Below, one piece after another: positions 39,301-53,735 of a stretch of 64,000 nt of DNA. The stretch spans positions 992,001-1,056,000 of the forward strand of contig NW_027475140.1 of NCBI RefSeq assembly GCF_051020985.1, read 5' to 3'. Source of the stretch: Nomia melanderi (Eukaryota; Arthropoda; Insecta; Hymenoptera; Halictidae). Each line of letters starts with the position of its first letter. Position 1 is the first letter of the stretch. Both the position numbers and the translations under genes were made by a program. Under the pieces are notes generated by a model. It had not been told where the DNA came from, did not search any database, and worked only from the letters and a program-made list of their open reading frames with translations.

Positions 39301-41734
39301 AGACGGTGGTTGTCTCGGCCCCTGGAGGTCCGAGGACGTTCCCGCTGCACAGATTCATGCGCTAGGGCCTCCTGCAGATAATTCACTTTGGTTTATTGCG
39401 CTATCTCTATTAGCACCCGAGATATCACCAGATATATATTGGATTTTTCCCTGACCCTGAGTGTCCGGCCCCATGAGACGGTGGTTTTATCGGCCCCTGG
39501 TGGTCCGAGGTCGTTCCCGCTGCACAGATTCATGCGCCATGGCCTCCTACAGACAATGCGCGTTGGTTTAATGCGCTATGTGTAATAGCACCCGAGATAT
39601 CACCAGATATATATTGGATTTTGCCCTGACCCTGAGTTCTCGGCCCCATGAGACTGTGGTTTTCTCGGCCCCTGGTGGTCCGAGGTCGTTCCCGCTGCAC
39701 AGATTCATGCGTCAGGGCCTCCTGCAGACAATGCACTTTGATTTATCGAGCTATCTCTAATGGCACCCGATATATCACCAGATATATATTGGATTTTCCC
39801 CTGACCCTGAGTGTCCGGCCCCATGAGACTGTGGTTTTCTCGGCCCCTGGTGGTCCGAGGTCGTTCCCGCTGCACAGATTCATGCACCAGGGCCTCCTAC
39901 AGACAATGCACTTTGATTTATTGCTCTATCTGTAATAGCACCCGAGATATCACCAGATATATATTGGATTTTCCCCTGACCCTGAGTGTCCGGCCCCATG
40001 AGACTGTGGTTTTCTCGGCCCCTGGTGGTCCGAGGTCGTTCCCGCTGCACAGATACATGCGCCAGGGCCTCCTACAGACAATGCACTTTGATTTATTGCG
40101 CTATCTGTAATAGCACCCGAGATATCACCAGATATATATTGGATTTTTCCCTGACCCTGAGTGTCCGGCCCCATGAGACGGTGGTTGTCTCGCCCCTGGT
40201 GGTCCGAGCTCGTTCCCGCTGCACAGATTCATGCGCCAGGGCCTCCTACAAACAATGCACTTTTATTTATTGCGCTATCTGTAATAGCACCCGAGATATC
40301 ACCAGATCTATATTGGATTTTCCCCTGACCCTGAGTATCCGGCCCCATGAGACTGTGGTTTTTTCGGCCCCTGGTGGTCCGCGGTCGTTCCCGCTGCACA
40401 GATTCATGCGCCGGGGCCTCCTGCAGATAATTCACTTTGGTTTATTGCGCTATCTCTAATAGCACCCGAGATATCTCCAGATATATACTGGATTTTCCCC
40501 TGTCACTGAGTGTCCGGCCCCATGAGACTGTGGTTTTCTCGGACCCTGGTGGTCCGAGGTCGTTCCCGCTGCACAGATTCATGCGCCAGGGCCTCCTACA
40601 GACAATGCACTTTGATTTATTGCGCTATCTGTAATAGCACCCGAGATATCACCAGATCTATATTGGATTTTCCCCTGACCCTGAGTGTCCGGCCCCATGA
40701 GACGGTCGTTTTCTCGGCCCCTGGTGGTCCGAGGTCGTTCCCACTGTACAGATTCATGCGCCAGGGCCTCCTACAGACAATGCACTTTGATTTATTGCGC
40801 TATCTGTAATAGCACCCGAGATATCACCAGATATATATTGGATTTTCCCCTGACCCTGAGTGTCCGGCCCCATGAGACTGTGGTTTTCTCGGCCCCTGGT
40901 GGTCCGAGGTCGTTGCCGCTGCACAGATTCATGCGCCAGGGCCTCCTACAGACAATGCACTTTGATTTATTGCGCTATCTGTAATAGCACCCGAGATATC
41001 ACCAGATATATATTGGATATTCCCCTGACCCTGAGTGTCCGGCCCCATGAGACGGTGGTTGTCTCGGCCCCTGGTGGTCCGAGGACGTTCCCGCTGCACA
41101 GATTCATGCGCCAGGGCCTCCTGCAGATAATTCACTACGGTTTATTGCGCTATCTCTATTAGCACCCGAGATATCACCAGATATATATTGGATTTTTCCC
41201 TGACCCTGAGAGTCCGTCCCCATGAGACTGCGGTCTTCTCGGCCCCTGGTGGTCCGAGGTCGTTCCCGCTGCACAGATTCATGCGCCAGGGCCTCCTACA
41301 GACAATGCACTTTGATTTATTGCGCTATCTGTAATAGCACCCGAGATATCACCAGATATATATTGGATTTTCCCCTGACCCTGAGTGTCCGGCCCCATGA
41401 GACGGTGGTTTTATCGGCCCCTGGTGGTCCGAGGTCGTTCCCGCTGCACAGATTCATGCGCCGTGACCTCCTACAGACAATGCGCGTTGGTTTAATGCGC
41501 TATGTGTAATAGCACCCGAGATATCACCAGATATATATTGGATTTTGCCCTGACCCTGAGTTCTCGGCCCCATGAGACTGTGGTTTTCTCGGCCCCTGGT
41601 GGTCGGAGGTCGTTCCCGCTGCACAGATTCATGCGTCAGGGCCTCCTGCAGACAATGCACTTTGATTTATCGAGCTATCTCTAATGGCACCCGATATATC
41701 ACCAGATATATATTGGAATTTCCCCTGACCCTGA

Positions 41735-43484
41735 GTGTCCGGCCCCATGAGACTGTGGTTTTCTCGGCCCCTGGTGGTCCGAGGTCGTTCCCGCTGCACA
41801 GATTCATGCGCCAGGGCCTCCTACAAACAATGCACTTTTATTTATTGCGCTATCTGTAATAGCACCCGAGATATCACCAGATCTATATTGGATTTTCCCC
41901 TGACCCTGAGTATCCGGCCCCATGAGACTGTGGTTTTTTCGGCCCCTGGTGGTCCGCGGTCGTTCCCGCTGCACAGATTCATGCGCCAGGGCCTCCTGCA
42001 GATAATTCACTTTGGTTTATTGCGCTATCTCTAATAGCACCCGAGATATCTCCAGATATATACTGGATTTTCCCCTGTCACTGAGTGTCCGGCCCCAAGA
42101 GACTGTGGTTTTCTCGGACCCTGGTGGTACGAGGTCGTTCCCGCTGCACAGATTCATGCGCCAGGGCCTCCTACAGACAATGCACTTTGATTTATTGCGC
42201 TATCTGTAATAGCACCCGAGATATCACCAGATCTATATTGGATTTTCCCCTGACCCTGAGTGTCCGGCCCCATGAGACGGTCGTTTTCTCGGCCCCTGGT
42301 GGTCCGAGGTCGTTCCCACTGCACAGATTCATGCGCCAGGGCCTCCTACAGACAATGCACTTTGATTTATTGCGCTATCTGTAATAGCACCCGAGATATC
42401 ACCAGATATATATTGGATTTTCCCCTGACCCTGAGTGTCCGGCCCCATGAGACTGTGGTTTTTTCGGCCCCTGGTGGTCCGAGGTCGTTCCCGCTGCACA
42501 GATTCATGCGCCAGGGCCTCCTGCATATAATTCACTTTGGTTTATTGCGCTATCTCTAATAGCACCCGAGATATCACCAGATATATATTGGATTTTTCCC
42601 TGACCCTGAGTGTCCGGCCCCATGAGACGGTGGTTTTCTCGGCCCCTGGTGGTCCGAGGTCGTTCCCGCTGCACAGATTCATGCGCCAGGGCCTCCTGCA
42701 GATAATTCACTTTGGTTTATTGCGCTATCTCTAATAGCGCCCGAGATATCACCAGATATATATTGGATTTTTCCCTGACCCTGAGTGTCCGGCCCCATGA
42801 GACTGTGGTTTTCTCGGCCCCTGGTGGTCCGAGGTCGTTCCCGCTGCACAGATTCATGCGCCAGGGCCTCCTACAGACAATGCACTTTGATTTATTGCGC
42901 TATCTGTTATAGCACCCGAGATATCACCAGATATATATTGGATTTTACCCTGACCCTGAGGGTCCGGCCCCATGAGACGGTCGTTGTCTCGGCCCCTGGA
43001 GGTCCGAGGACGTTCCCGCTGCACAGATACATGCGCCAGGGCCTCCTGCAGGTAATTCACTTTGGTTTATTGCGCTATCTCTAATAGCGCCCGAGATATC
43101 ACCAGATATATATTGGATTTTTCCCTGACCCTGAGTGTCCGGCCCCATGAGACTGTGGTTTTCTCGGCCCCTGGTGGTCCGAGGTCGTTCCCGCTGCACA
43201 GATTCATGCGCCAGGGCCTCCTACAGACAATGCACTTTGATTTATTGCGCTATCTGTAATAGCACCCGAGATATCACCAGATCTATATTGGATTTTCCCC
43301 TGACCCTGAGTGTCCGACCCCATGTGTCGATGGTTTTCTCGGCCCCTGGTGGTCCGAGGTCCGTCCCGCTGCACAGATTCATACGCCAGGGCCTCCTGCA
43401 GAGAATGCACTTTTATTTATTGCGCTATCTGTAATAGCACCCGAGATATCACCAGATATATATTGGATATTCCCCTGACCCTGA
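41735..43484. repeat. 10-monomer block (1,750 bp), copied with loss of one monomer at 43,485-45,059
   Basis: 41,735-42,200 matches 43,485-43,950 at 1,750 bp, and 42,391-43,480 matches 43,966-45,055 at 1,575 bp. The second copy therefore lacks one monomer. Shared private variants are CTACAAACAATGCACTTTTA, CCCCAAGAGACTG, GGTGGTACGAGG, CTGCATATAATTC and CTGCAGGTAATTC. Both copies end with one monomer of zone 4 character. Confidence 0.88.
43310..43420. repeat. Zone 4 type island inside zone 5
   Basis: Reads TCCGACCCCATGTGTCGATGG, GGTCCGTCCCGCTGC, CAGATTCATACGCC and CTGCAGAGAATGCAC, the linked zone 4 haplotype. Its flanks are zone 5 (AGATCTATATTGG upstream). It was carried into the duplicate at 44,885-44,995. 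Confidence 0.9.
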
Positions 43485-45059
43485 GTGTCCGGCCCCATGA
43501 GACTGTGGTTTTCTCGGCCCCTGGTGGTCCGAGGTCGTTCCCGCTGCACAGATTCATGCGCCAGGGCCTCCTACAAACAATGCACTTTTATTTATTGCGC
43601 TATCTGTAATAGCACCCGAGATATCACCAGATCTATATTGGATTTTCCCCTGACCCTGAGTATCCGGCCCCATGAGACTGTGGTTTTTTCGGCCCCTGGT
43701 GGTCCGCGGTCGTTCCCGCTGCACAGATTCATGCGCCAGGGCCTCCTGCAGATAATTCACTTTGGTTTATTGCGCTATCTCTAATAGCACCCGAGATATC
43801 TCCAGATATATACTGGATTTTCCCCTGTCACTGAGTGTCCGGCCCCAAGAGACTGTGGTTTTCTCGGACCCTGGTGGTACGAGGTCGTTCCCGCTGCACA
43901 GATTCATGCGCCAGGGCCTCCTACAGACAATGCACTTTGATTTATTGCGCTATCTGTAATAGCAACCGAGATATCACCAGATATATATTGGATTTTCCCC
44001 TGACCCTGAGTGTCCGGCCCCATGAGACTGTGGATTTTTCGGCCCCTGGTGGTCCGAGGTCGTTCCCGCTGCACAGATTCATGCGCCAGGGCCTCCTGCA
44101 TATAATTCACTTTGGTTTATTGCGCTATCTCTAATAGCACCCGAGATATCACCAGATATATATTGGATTTTTCCCTGACCCTGAGTGTCCGGCCCCATGA
44201 GACGGTGGTTTTCTCGGCCCCTGGTGGTCCGAGGTCGTTCCCGCTGCACAGATTCATGCGCCAGGGCCTCCTGCAGATAATTCACTTTGGTTTATTGCGC
44301 TATCTCTAATAGCGCCCGAGATATCACCAGATATATATTGGATTTTTCCCTGACCCTGAGTGTCCGGCCCCATGAGACTGTGGTTTTCTCGGCCCCTGGT
44401 GGTCCGAGGTCGTTCCCGCTGCACAGATTCATGCGCCAGGGCCTCCTACAGACAATGCACTTTGATTTATTGCGCTATCTGTTATAGCACCCGAGATATC
44501 ACCAGATATATATTGGATTTTACCCTGACCCTGAGGGTCCGGCCCCATGAGACGGTCGTTGTCTCGGCCCCTGGAGGTCCGAGGACGTTCCCGCTGCACA
44601 GATACATGCGCCAGGGCCTCCTGCAGGTAATTCACTTTGGTTTATTGCGCTATCTCTAATAGCGCCCGAGATATCACCAGATATATATTGGATTTTTCCC
44701 TGACCCTGAGTGTCCGGCCCCATGAGACTGTGGTTTTCTCGGCCCCTGGTGGTCCGAGGTCGTTCCCGCTGCACAGATTCATGCGCCAGGGCCTCCTACA
44801 GACAATGCACTTTGATTTATTGCGCTATCTGTAATAGCACCCGAGATATCACCAGATCTATATTGGATTTTCCCCTGACCCTGAGTGTCCGACCCCATGT
44901 GTCGATGGTTTTCTCGGCCCCTGGTGGTCCGAGGTCCGTCCCGCTGCACAGATTCATACGCCAGGGCCTCCTGCAGAGAATGCACTTTTATTTATTGCGC
45001 TATCTGTAATAGCACCCGAGATATCACCAGATATATATTGGATATTCCCCTGACCCTGA
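43485..45059. repeat. 9-monomer copy (1,575 bp) of the preceding block
   Basis: The junction monomer near 43,955-43,985 reads AGCAACCGAGATATC, where the left copy has one further monomer with AGATCTATATTGG. A third partial copy starts at 45,060 and then follows 40,2xx-41,0xx at an offset of 4,900 bp. Confidence 0.87.
44885..44995. repeat. Zone 4 type island, duplicate copy
   Basis: Copy of the 43,310 island, 1,575 bp downstream, with the same flanks. Its transfer therefore predates the duplication. Confidence 0.9.
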
Positions 45060-48000
45060 GTGTCCGGCCCCATGAGACTGTGGTTTTCTCGGCCCCTGGT
45101 GGTCCGAGGTCGTTCCCGCTGCACAGATTCATGCGCCAGGGCCTCCTACAAACAATGCACTTTTATTTATTGCGCTATCTGTAATAGCACCCGAGATATC
45201 ACCAGATCTATATTGGATTTTCCCCTGACCCTGAGTATCCGGCCCCATGAGACTGTGGTTTTTTCGGCCCCTGGTGGTCCGCGGTCGTTCCCGCTGCACA
45301 GATTCATGCGCCAGGGCCTCCTGCAGATAATTCACTTTGGTTTATTGCGCTATCTCTAATAGCACCCGAGATATCTCCAGATATATACTGGATTTTCCCC
45401 TGTCACTGAGTGTCCGGCCCCATGAGACTGTGGTTTTCTCGGACCCTGGTGGTCCGAGGTCGTTCCCGCTGCACAGATTCATGCGCCAGGGCCTCCTACA
45501 GACAATGCACTTTGATTTATTGCGCTATCTGTAATAGCACCCGAGATATCACCAGATCTATATTGGATTTTCCCCTGACCCTGAGTGTCCGGCCCCATGA
45601 GACGGTCGTTTTCTCGGCCCCTGGTGGTCCGAGGTCGTTCCCACTGCACAGATTCATGCGCCAGGGCCTCCTACAGACAATGCACTTTGATTTATTGCGC
45701 TATCTGTAATAGCACCCGAGATATCACCAGATATATATTGGATTTTCCCCTGACCCTGAGTGTCCGGCCCCATGAGACTGTGGTTTTCTCGGCCCCTGGT
45801 GGTCCGAGGTCGTTGCCGCTGCACAGATTCATGCGCCAGGGCCTCCTACAGACAATGCACTTTGATTTATTGCGCTATCTGTAATAGCACCCGAGATATC
45901 ACCAGATATATATTGGATATTCCCCTGACCCTGAGTGTCCGGCCCCATGAGACTGTGGTTTTCTCGGCCCCTGGTGGTCCGAGGTCGTTCCCGTTGCACA
46001 GATTCATGCGCCAGGGCCTCCTGCAGATAATTCACTTTGGTTTATTGCGCTATCTCTAATAGCACCCGAGATATCACCAGATATATATTGGATTTTCCCC
46101 TGACCCTGAGTGTCCGGCCCCATGAGACGGTGGTTGTCTCGGCCCCTGGTGATCCGAGGTCGTTCCCGCTGAACAGATTCATGCGCCAGGGCCTCCTACA
46201 GACAATGCACTTTGATTTATTGCGCTATCTGTAATAGCACCCGAGATATCACCAGATCTATATTGGATTTTCCCCTGACCCTGAGTATCCGGCCCCATGA
46301 GACTGTGGTTTTTTCGGCCCCTGGTGGTCCGAGGTCGTTCCCGCTGCACAGATTCATGCGCCAGGGCCTCCTGCATATAATTCACTTTGGTTTATTGCGC
46401 TATCTCTAATAGCACCCGAGATATCACCAGATATATATTGGATTTTTCCCTGACCCTGAGTGTCCGGCCCCATGAGACGGTGGTTTTCTCGGCCCCTGGT
46501 GGTCCGAGGTCGTTCCCGCTGCACAGATTCATGCGCCAGGGCCTCCTACAGACAATGCACTTTGATTTATTGCGCTATCTGTAATAGCACCCGAGATATC
46601 ACCAGATATATATTGGATTTTTCACTGACCCTGAGCGTCCGGCCCCATGAGACGGTCGTTTTCTCGGCCCCTGGTGGTCCGAGGTCGTTCCCGCTGCACA
46701 GATTCATGCGCCAGGGCCTCCTACAGACAATGCACTTTGATTTATTGCGCTATCTGTTATAGCACCCGAGATATCACCAGATATATATTGGATTTTACCC
46801 TGACCCTGAGTGTCCGGCCCCATGAGACGGTCGTTGTCTCGGCCCCTGGTGGTCCGAGGTCGTTCCCGCTGTACAGATTCATGCGCCAGGGCCTCCTACA
46901 GACGATGCACTTTGATTTATTGCGCTATCTGTAATAGCACCCGAGATATCAAGAGATATATACTGGATTTTCCCCTGACCCTGAGTGTCCGGCCCAATGA
47001 GACTGTGGTTCTCTCGGCCCCTGGTGGTCCGAGGTCGTTCCCGCTGCACAGATTCATGCGCCAGGGCCTCCTACAGACAATGCACTTTGATTTATTGCGC
47101 TATCTGTAATAGCACCCGAGATATCACCAGATATATATTGGATTTTTCACTGACCCTGAGTGTCCGGCCCCATGGGACGGTCGTTTTCTCGGCCCCTGGT
47201 GGTCCGAGGTCGTTCCCGCTGCACACATTCATGCGCCAGGGCCTCCTGCAGATAATTCACTTTGATTTATTGCGCTATCTCTAATAGCACCCGAGATATC
47301 ACCAGATATATATTGGATTTTCCCCTGACCCTGAGTGTCCGGCCCCATGAGACTGTGGTTTTCTCGGCCCCTGGTGGTCCGAGGTCGTTCCCGTTGCACA
47401 GATTCATGCGCCAGGGCCTCCTGCAGATAATTCACTTTGGTTTATTGCGCTATCTCTGATAGCACCCGAGATATCACCAGATATATATTGGATTTTCCCC
47501 TGACCCTGAGTGTCCGGCCCCATGAGACTGTGGTTTTCTCGGCCCCTGGTGGTCCGAGGTCGTTCCCGCTGCACACATTCATGCGCCAGGGCCTCCTGCA
47601 GATAATTCACTTTGATTTATTGCGCTATCTCTAATAGCACCCGAGATATCACCAGATATATATTGGATTTTCCCCTGACCCTGAGTGTCCGGCCCCATGA
47701 GACTGTGGTTTTCTCGGCCCCTGGTGGTCCGAGGTCGTTCCCGTTGCACAGATTCATGCGCCAGGGCCTCCTGCAGATAATTCACTTTGGTTTATTGCGC
47801 TATCTCTAATAGCACCCGAGATATCACCAGATATATATTGGATTTTCCCCTGACCCTGAGTGTCCGGCCCCATGAGACTGTGGTTTTCTCGGCCCCTGGT
47901 CGTCCGAGGTCGTTCCCGCTGCACAGATTCATGCGCCAGGGCCTCCTACAAACAATGCACTTTGATTTATTGCGCTATCTGTAATAGCACCCGAGATATC

Positions 48001-49011
48001 ACCAGATATATATTGGATTTTACCCTGACCCTGAGGGTCCGGCCCCATGAGACGGTCGTTGTCTCGGCCCCTGGAGGTCCGAGGACGTTCCCGCTGCACA
48101 GATACATGCGCCAGGGCCTCCTACAGACAATGCACTTTGATTTATTGCGCTATCTGTAATAGCACCCGAGATATCACCAGATCTATATTGGATTTTCCCC
48201 TGACCCTGAGTGTCCGGCCCCATGAGACTGTGGTTTTCTCGGCCCCTGGTGGTCCGCGGTCGTTCCCGTTGCACAGATTCATGCGCCAGGGCCTCCTACA
48301 GACAATGCACTTTGATTTATTGCGCTATCTCTAATAGCACCCGAGATATCACCAGATATATATTGGATTTTCCCCTGACCCTGAGTGTCCGGCCCCATGA
48401 GACTGTGGTTTTCTCGGCCCCTGGTCGTCCGAGGTCGTTCCCGCTGCACAGATTCATGCGCCAGGGCCTCCTACAGACAATGCACTTTGATTTATTGCGC
48501 TATCTGTAATAGCACCCGAGATATCACCAGATCTATATTGGATTTTACCCTGACCCTGAGTGTCCGGCCCCATGAGACGGTCGTTGTCTCGGCCCCTGGA
48601 GGTCCGACGACGTTCCCGCTGCACAGATTCATGCGCCAGGGCCTCCTACAGGTAATGCACTTTGATTTATAGCGCTATCTGTAATAGCACCCGAGATATC
48701 ACCAGATATATATTGGATTTTCCCCTGACCCTGAGTGTCCGGCCCCATGAGACTGTGGTTTTCTCGGCCCCTGGTGGTCCGAGGTCGTTCCCGCTGCACA
48801 GATTCATGCGCCAGGACCTCCTACAGACAATGCACTTTGATTTATTGCGCTATCTGTTATAGCACCCGACATATCACCAGATATATATTGGATTTTACCC
48901 TGACCCTGAGTGTCCGACCCCATGAGACTGTGGTTTTCTCGGCCCCTGGTGGTCCGAGGTCGTTCCCGTTGCACAGATTCATGCGCCAGGGCCTCCTGCA
49001 GATAATTCACT

Positions 49012-49820
49012 TTGGTTTATTGCGCTATCTCTAATAGCACCCGAGATATCACCAGATATATATTGGATTTTTCACTGACCCTGAGCGTCCGGCCCCATGA
49101 GACGGTCGTTTTCTCGGCCCCTGGTGGTCCGAGGTCGTTCCCGCTGCACACGTTCATGCGCCAGGGTCTCCTACAGACAATACACTTTGATTTATTGCGC
49201 TATCTGTAATAGCACCCGAGATATCACCAGATATATATTGGATTTTCCCCTGACCCTGAGTATCCGGCCCCATGAGACGGTCGTTTTCTCGGCCCCTGGT
49301 GGTCCGAGGTCGTTCCCGCTGCACACATTCATGCGCCAGGGCCTCCTGCAGATAATTCACTTTGGTTTATTGCGCTATCTCTGATAGCACCCGAGATATC
49401 ACCAGATATATATTGGATTTTCCCCTGACCCTGAGTGTCCGGCCCCATGAGACTGTGGTTTTCTCGGCCCCTGGTGGTCCGAGGTCGTTCCGGCTGCACA
49501 GATTCATGCGCCAGGGCTTCCTGCAGATAATTCACTTTGGTTTATTGCGCTATCTCTAATAGCACCCGAGATATCACCAGATATATATTGGATTTTACCC
49601 TGACCCTGAGTGTCCGGCCCCATGAGACTGTGCTTTTCTCGGCCCCTGGTGGTCCGAGGTCGTTCCCGCTGCACAGATTCATGCGCCAGGACCTCCTACA
49701 GACAATGCACTTTGATTTATTGCGCTATCTGTAATAGCACCCGATATATCACCAGATATATATTGGATTTTACCCTGACCCTGAGTGTCCGGCCCCATGA
49801 GACGGTCGTTGTCTCGGCCC
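49012..49820. repeat. Segment copied at 53,737-54,545 (offset 4,725 bp)
   Basis: Matches at 27 units. Shared variants include GCACACGTTCATGCGCC, GACAATACACTTTG, CTCTGATAGC, GACTGTGCTTTTC and CCAGGACCTCC. One difference noticed is TTCCGGCTGC (49,49x) against TTCCCGCTGC. The CTGTGCTTTTC part also occurs at 52,410. Confidence 0.83.
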
Positions 49821-50544
49821 CTGGCGGTCCGAGGACGTCCCCGCTGCACAGATTCATGCGCCAGGGCCTCCTACAGGTAATGCACTTTGATTTATTGCGC
49901 TATCTGTAATAGCACCCGAGATATCACCAGATCTATATTGGATTTTCCCCTGACCCTGAGTGTCCGGCCCCATGAGACTGTGGTTTTCTCGGCCCCTGGT
50001 GGTCCGAGGACGTTCCCGTTGCACAGATTCATGCGCCCGGGCCTCCTGCAGATAATTCACTTTGGTTTATTGCGCTATCTGTGATAGCACCCGAGATATC
50101 ACCAGATCTATATTGGATTTTCCCCTGACTCTGAGTGCCCGGCCCCATGAGACTGTGGTTTTCTCGGCCCCTGGTGGTCCGAGGTCGTTCCCGCTGCACA
50201 GATTCATGCGCCAGGGCCTCCTACAGGTAATGCACTTTGATTTATTGCGCTATCTGTAATAGCACCCGAGATATCACCAGATCTATATTGGATTTTACCC
50301 TGACCCTGAGTGTCCGGCCCCATGAGACGGTCGTTGTCTCGGCCCCTGGTGGTCCGAGGTCGTTCCCGCTGTACAGATTCATGCGCCAGGGCCTCCTACA
50401 GACGATGCACTTTGATTTATTGCGCTATCTGTAATAGCACCCGAGATATCAAGAGATATATACTGGATTTTCCCCTGACCCTGAGTGTCCGGCCCCATGA
50501 GACTGTGGTTTTCTCGGCCCCTGGTGGTCCGTGGTCGTTCCCGC

Positions 50545-51518
50545 TGCACAGATTCATGCGCCAGGGCCTCCTACAGACAATGCACTTTGATTTATTGCGC
50601 TATCTGTAATAGCACCCGAGATATCACCAGATATATATTGGATTTTTCACTGACCCTGAGCGTCCGGCCCCATGAGACGGTCGTTTTCTCGGCCCCTGGT
50701 GGTCCGAGGTCGTTCCCGCTGCACAGATTCATGCGCCAGGGCCTCCTACAGACAATGCACTTTGATTTATTGCGCTATCTGTTATAGCACCCGAGATATC
50801 ACCAGATATATATTGGATTTTACCCTGACCCTGAGTGTCCGGCCCCATGAGACGGTCGTTGTCTCGGCCCCTGGAGGTCCGAGGACGTTCCCGCTGCACA
50901 GATTCATGCGCCAGGGCCTCCTACAGGTAATGCACTTTGATTTATTGCGCTATCTGTAATAGCACCCGAGATATCACCAGATCTATATTGGATTTTCCCC
51001 TGACCCTGTGTGTCGGGCCCAATGAGACTGTGGTTTTCTCGGCCCCTGGTCGTCCGAGGTCGTTCCCGCTGCACAGATTCATGCGCCAGGGCCTCCTACA
51101 GACAACGCACTTTGATTTATTGCGCTATCTGTAATAGCACCCGAGATATCACCAGATATATATTGGATTTTACCCTGACCCTGAGGGTCCGGCCCCATGA
51201 GACGGTCGTTGTCTCGGCCCCTGGAGGTCCGAGGACGTTCCCGCTGCACAGATACATGCGCCAGGGCCTCCTACAGGCAATGCACTTTGGTTTATTGCGC
51301 TATCTCTAATAGCACCCGAGATATCACCAGATATATATTGGATTTTTCACTGACCCTGAGCGTCTGGCCCCATGAGACTGTGGTTTTCTCGGCCCCTGGT
51401 GGTCCGAGGTCGTTCCCGCTGCACAGATTCATGCGCCAGGGCCTCCTACAGACAATGCACTTTGATTTATTGCGCTATCTGTTATAGCACCCGAGATATC
51501 ACCAGATATATATTGGAT
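50545..51518. repeat. Segment copied at 57,718-58,691 (offset 7,173 bp)
   Basis: Matches at 41 units minus 2. Shared variants include CTGTGTGTCGGGCCCAATGAG, GACAACGCACTTTG, GATACATGCGCC, CTACAGGCAATGC and GAGCGTCTGGCC. After 51,518 the copies differ through a ~40-bp tract and then agree again. Confidence 0.85.
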
Positions 51519-53003
51519 TTTACCCTGACCCTGAGTGTCCGGCCCCATGAGACGGTCGTTGTCTCGGCCCCTGGAGGTCCGACGACGTTCCCGCTGCACA
51601 GATGCATGCGCCAGGGCCTCCTACAGGTAATGCACTTTGATTTATTGCGCTATCTGTAATAGCACCCGAGATATCACCAGATCTATATTGGATATTCCCC
51701 TGACCCTGAGTGTCCGGCCCCATGAGACTGTGGTTTTCTCGGCCCCTGGTGGTCCGAGGTCGTTCCCGTTGCACAGATTCATGCACCAGGGCCTCCTGCA
51801 GATAATTCACTTTGGTTTATTGCGCCATCTGTAATAGCACCCGAGATATCACCAGATCTATATTGGATTTTCCCCTGACCCTGAGTGTCCGACCCCATGA
51901 GACTGTGGTTTTCTCGGCCCCTGGTGGTCCGAGGTCGTTCCCGTTGCACAGATTCATGCGCCAGGGCCTCCTACAGGTAATGCACTTTCATTTATTGCGC
52001 TATCTGTAATAGCACCCGAGATATCACCAGATATATATTGGATTTTCCCCTGACCCTGAGTGTCCGGCCCCATGAGACGGTCGTTTTCTCGGCCCCTGGT
52101 GGTCCGAGGTCGTTCCCGCTGCACACGTTCATGCGCCAGGGTCTCCTACAGACAATACACTTTGATTTATTGCGCTATCTGTAATAGCACCCGAGATATC
52201 ACCAGATATATATTGGATTTTCCCCTGACCCTGAGTGTCCGACCCCATGAGACTGTGGTTTTCTCGGCCCCTGGTGGTCCGAGGTCGTTCCCGCTGCACA
52301 GATTCATGCGCCAGGGCTTCCTGCAGATAATTCACTTTGGTTTATTGCGCTATCTCTAATAGCACCCGAGATATCACCAGATATATATTGGATTTTACCC
52401 TGACCCTGAGTGTCCGGCCCCATGAGACTGTGCTTTTCTCGGCCCCTGGTGGTCCGAGGTCGTTCCCGCTGCACAGATTCATGCGCCAGGACCTCCTACA
52501 GACAATGCACTTTGATTTATTGCGCTATCTGTAATAGCACCCGATATATCACCAGATATATATTGGATTTTACCCTGACCCTGAGTGTCCGGCCCCATGA
52601 GACGGTCGTTGTCTCGGCCCCTGGCGGTCCGAGGACGTCCCCGCTGCACAGATTCATGCGCCAGGGCCTCCTACAGGTAATGCACTTTCATTTATTGCGC
52701 TATCTGTAATAGCACCCGAGATATCACCAGATATATATTGGATTTTCCCCTGACCCTGAGTGTCCGGCCCCATGAGACTGTGGTTTTCTCGGCCCCTGGT
52801 GGTCCGAGGTCGTTCCCGCTGCACAGATTCATGCGCCAGGACCTCCTACAGACAATGCACTTTGATTTATTGCGCTATCTGTAATAGCACCCGACATATC
52901 ACCAGATATATATTGGATTTTCCCCTGACCCTGAGTGTCCGGCCCCATGAGACGGTCGTTGTCTCCGGCCCTGGCGGTCCGAGGACGTCCCCGCTGCACA
53001 GAT

Positions 53004-53735
53004 TCATGCGCCAGGGCCTCCTACAGGTAATGCACTTTGATTTATTGCGCTATCTGTAATAGCACCCGAGATATCACCAGATCTATATTGGATTTTCCAC
53101 TGACCCTGAGTGTCCGGCCCCATGAGACTGTGGTTTTCTCGGCCCCTGGTGGTCCGAGGTCGTTCCCGTTGCACAGATTCATGCACCAGGGCCTCCTGCA
53201 GATAATTCACTTTGGTTTATTGCGCCATCTGTAATAGCACCCGAGATATCACCAGATCTATATTGGATTTTCCCCTGACCCTGAGTGTCCGACCCCATGA
53301 GACTGTGGTTTTCTCGGCCCCTGGTGGTCCGAGGTCGTTCCCGTTGCACAGATTCATGCGCCAGGGCCTCCTGCAGATAATTCACTTTGGTTTATTGCGC
53401 TATCTGTAATAGCACCCGAGATATCACCAGATCTATATTGGATTTTCCACTGACCCTGAGTGTCCGGCCCCATGAGACTGTGGTTTTCTCGGCCCCTGGT
53501 GGTCCGAGGTCGTTCCCGTTGCACAGATTCATGCACCAGGGCCTCCTGCAGATAATTCACTTTGGTTTATTGCGCCATCTGTAATAGCACCCGAGATATC
53601 ACCAGATCTATATTGGATTTTCCCCTGACCCTGAGTGTCCGACCCCATGAGACTGTGGTTTTCTCGGCCCCTGGTGGTCCGAGGTCGTTCCCGTTGCACA
53701 GATTCATGCGCCAGGGCCTCCTGCAGATAATTCAC
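53004..53735. repeat. Dimeric higher-order repeat, 350 bp, two rounds
   Basis: Two alternating monomers, one with TTTTCCACTGACC and GCACCAGGGCC, the other with TCCGACCCC and CATCTGTAATAG, repeat at 350 bp. It is a compact example of a 2-monomer unit. A second 350-bp pair is visible at 47,229-47,785. Confidence 0.82.

Noticed and set aside
39986..40459. A 157-codon plus-strand frame, the longest in the window
   Set aside because: It arises because a 1-bp deletion near 40,193 joins two satellite frames; the sequence is ordinary repeat.
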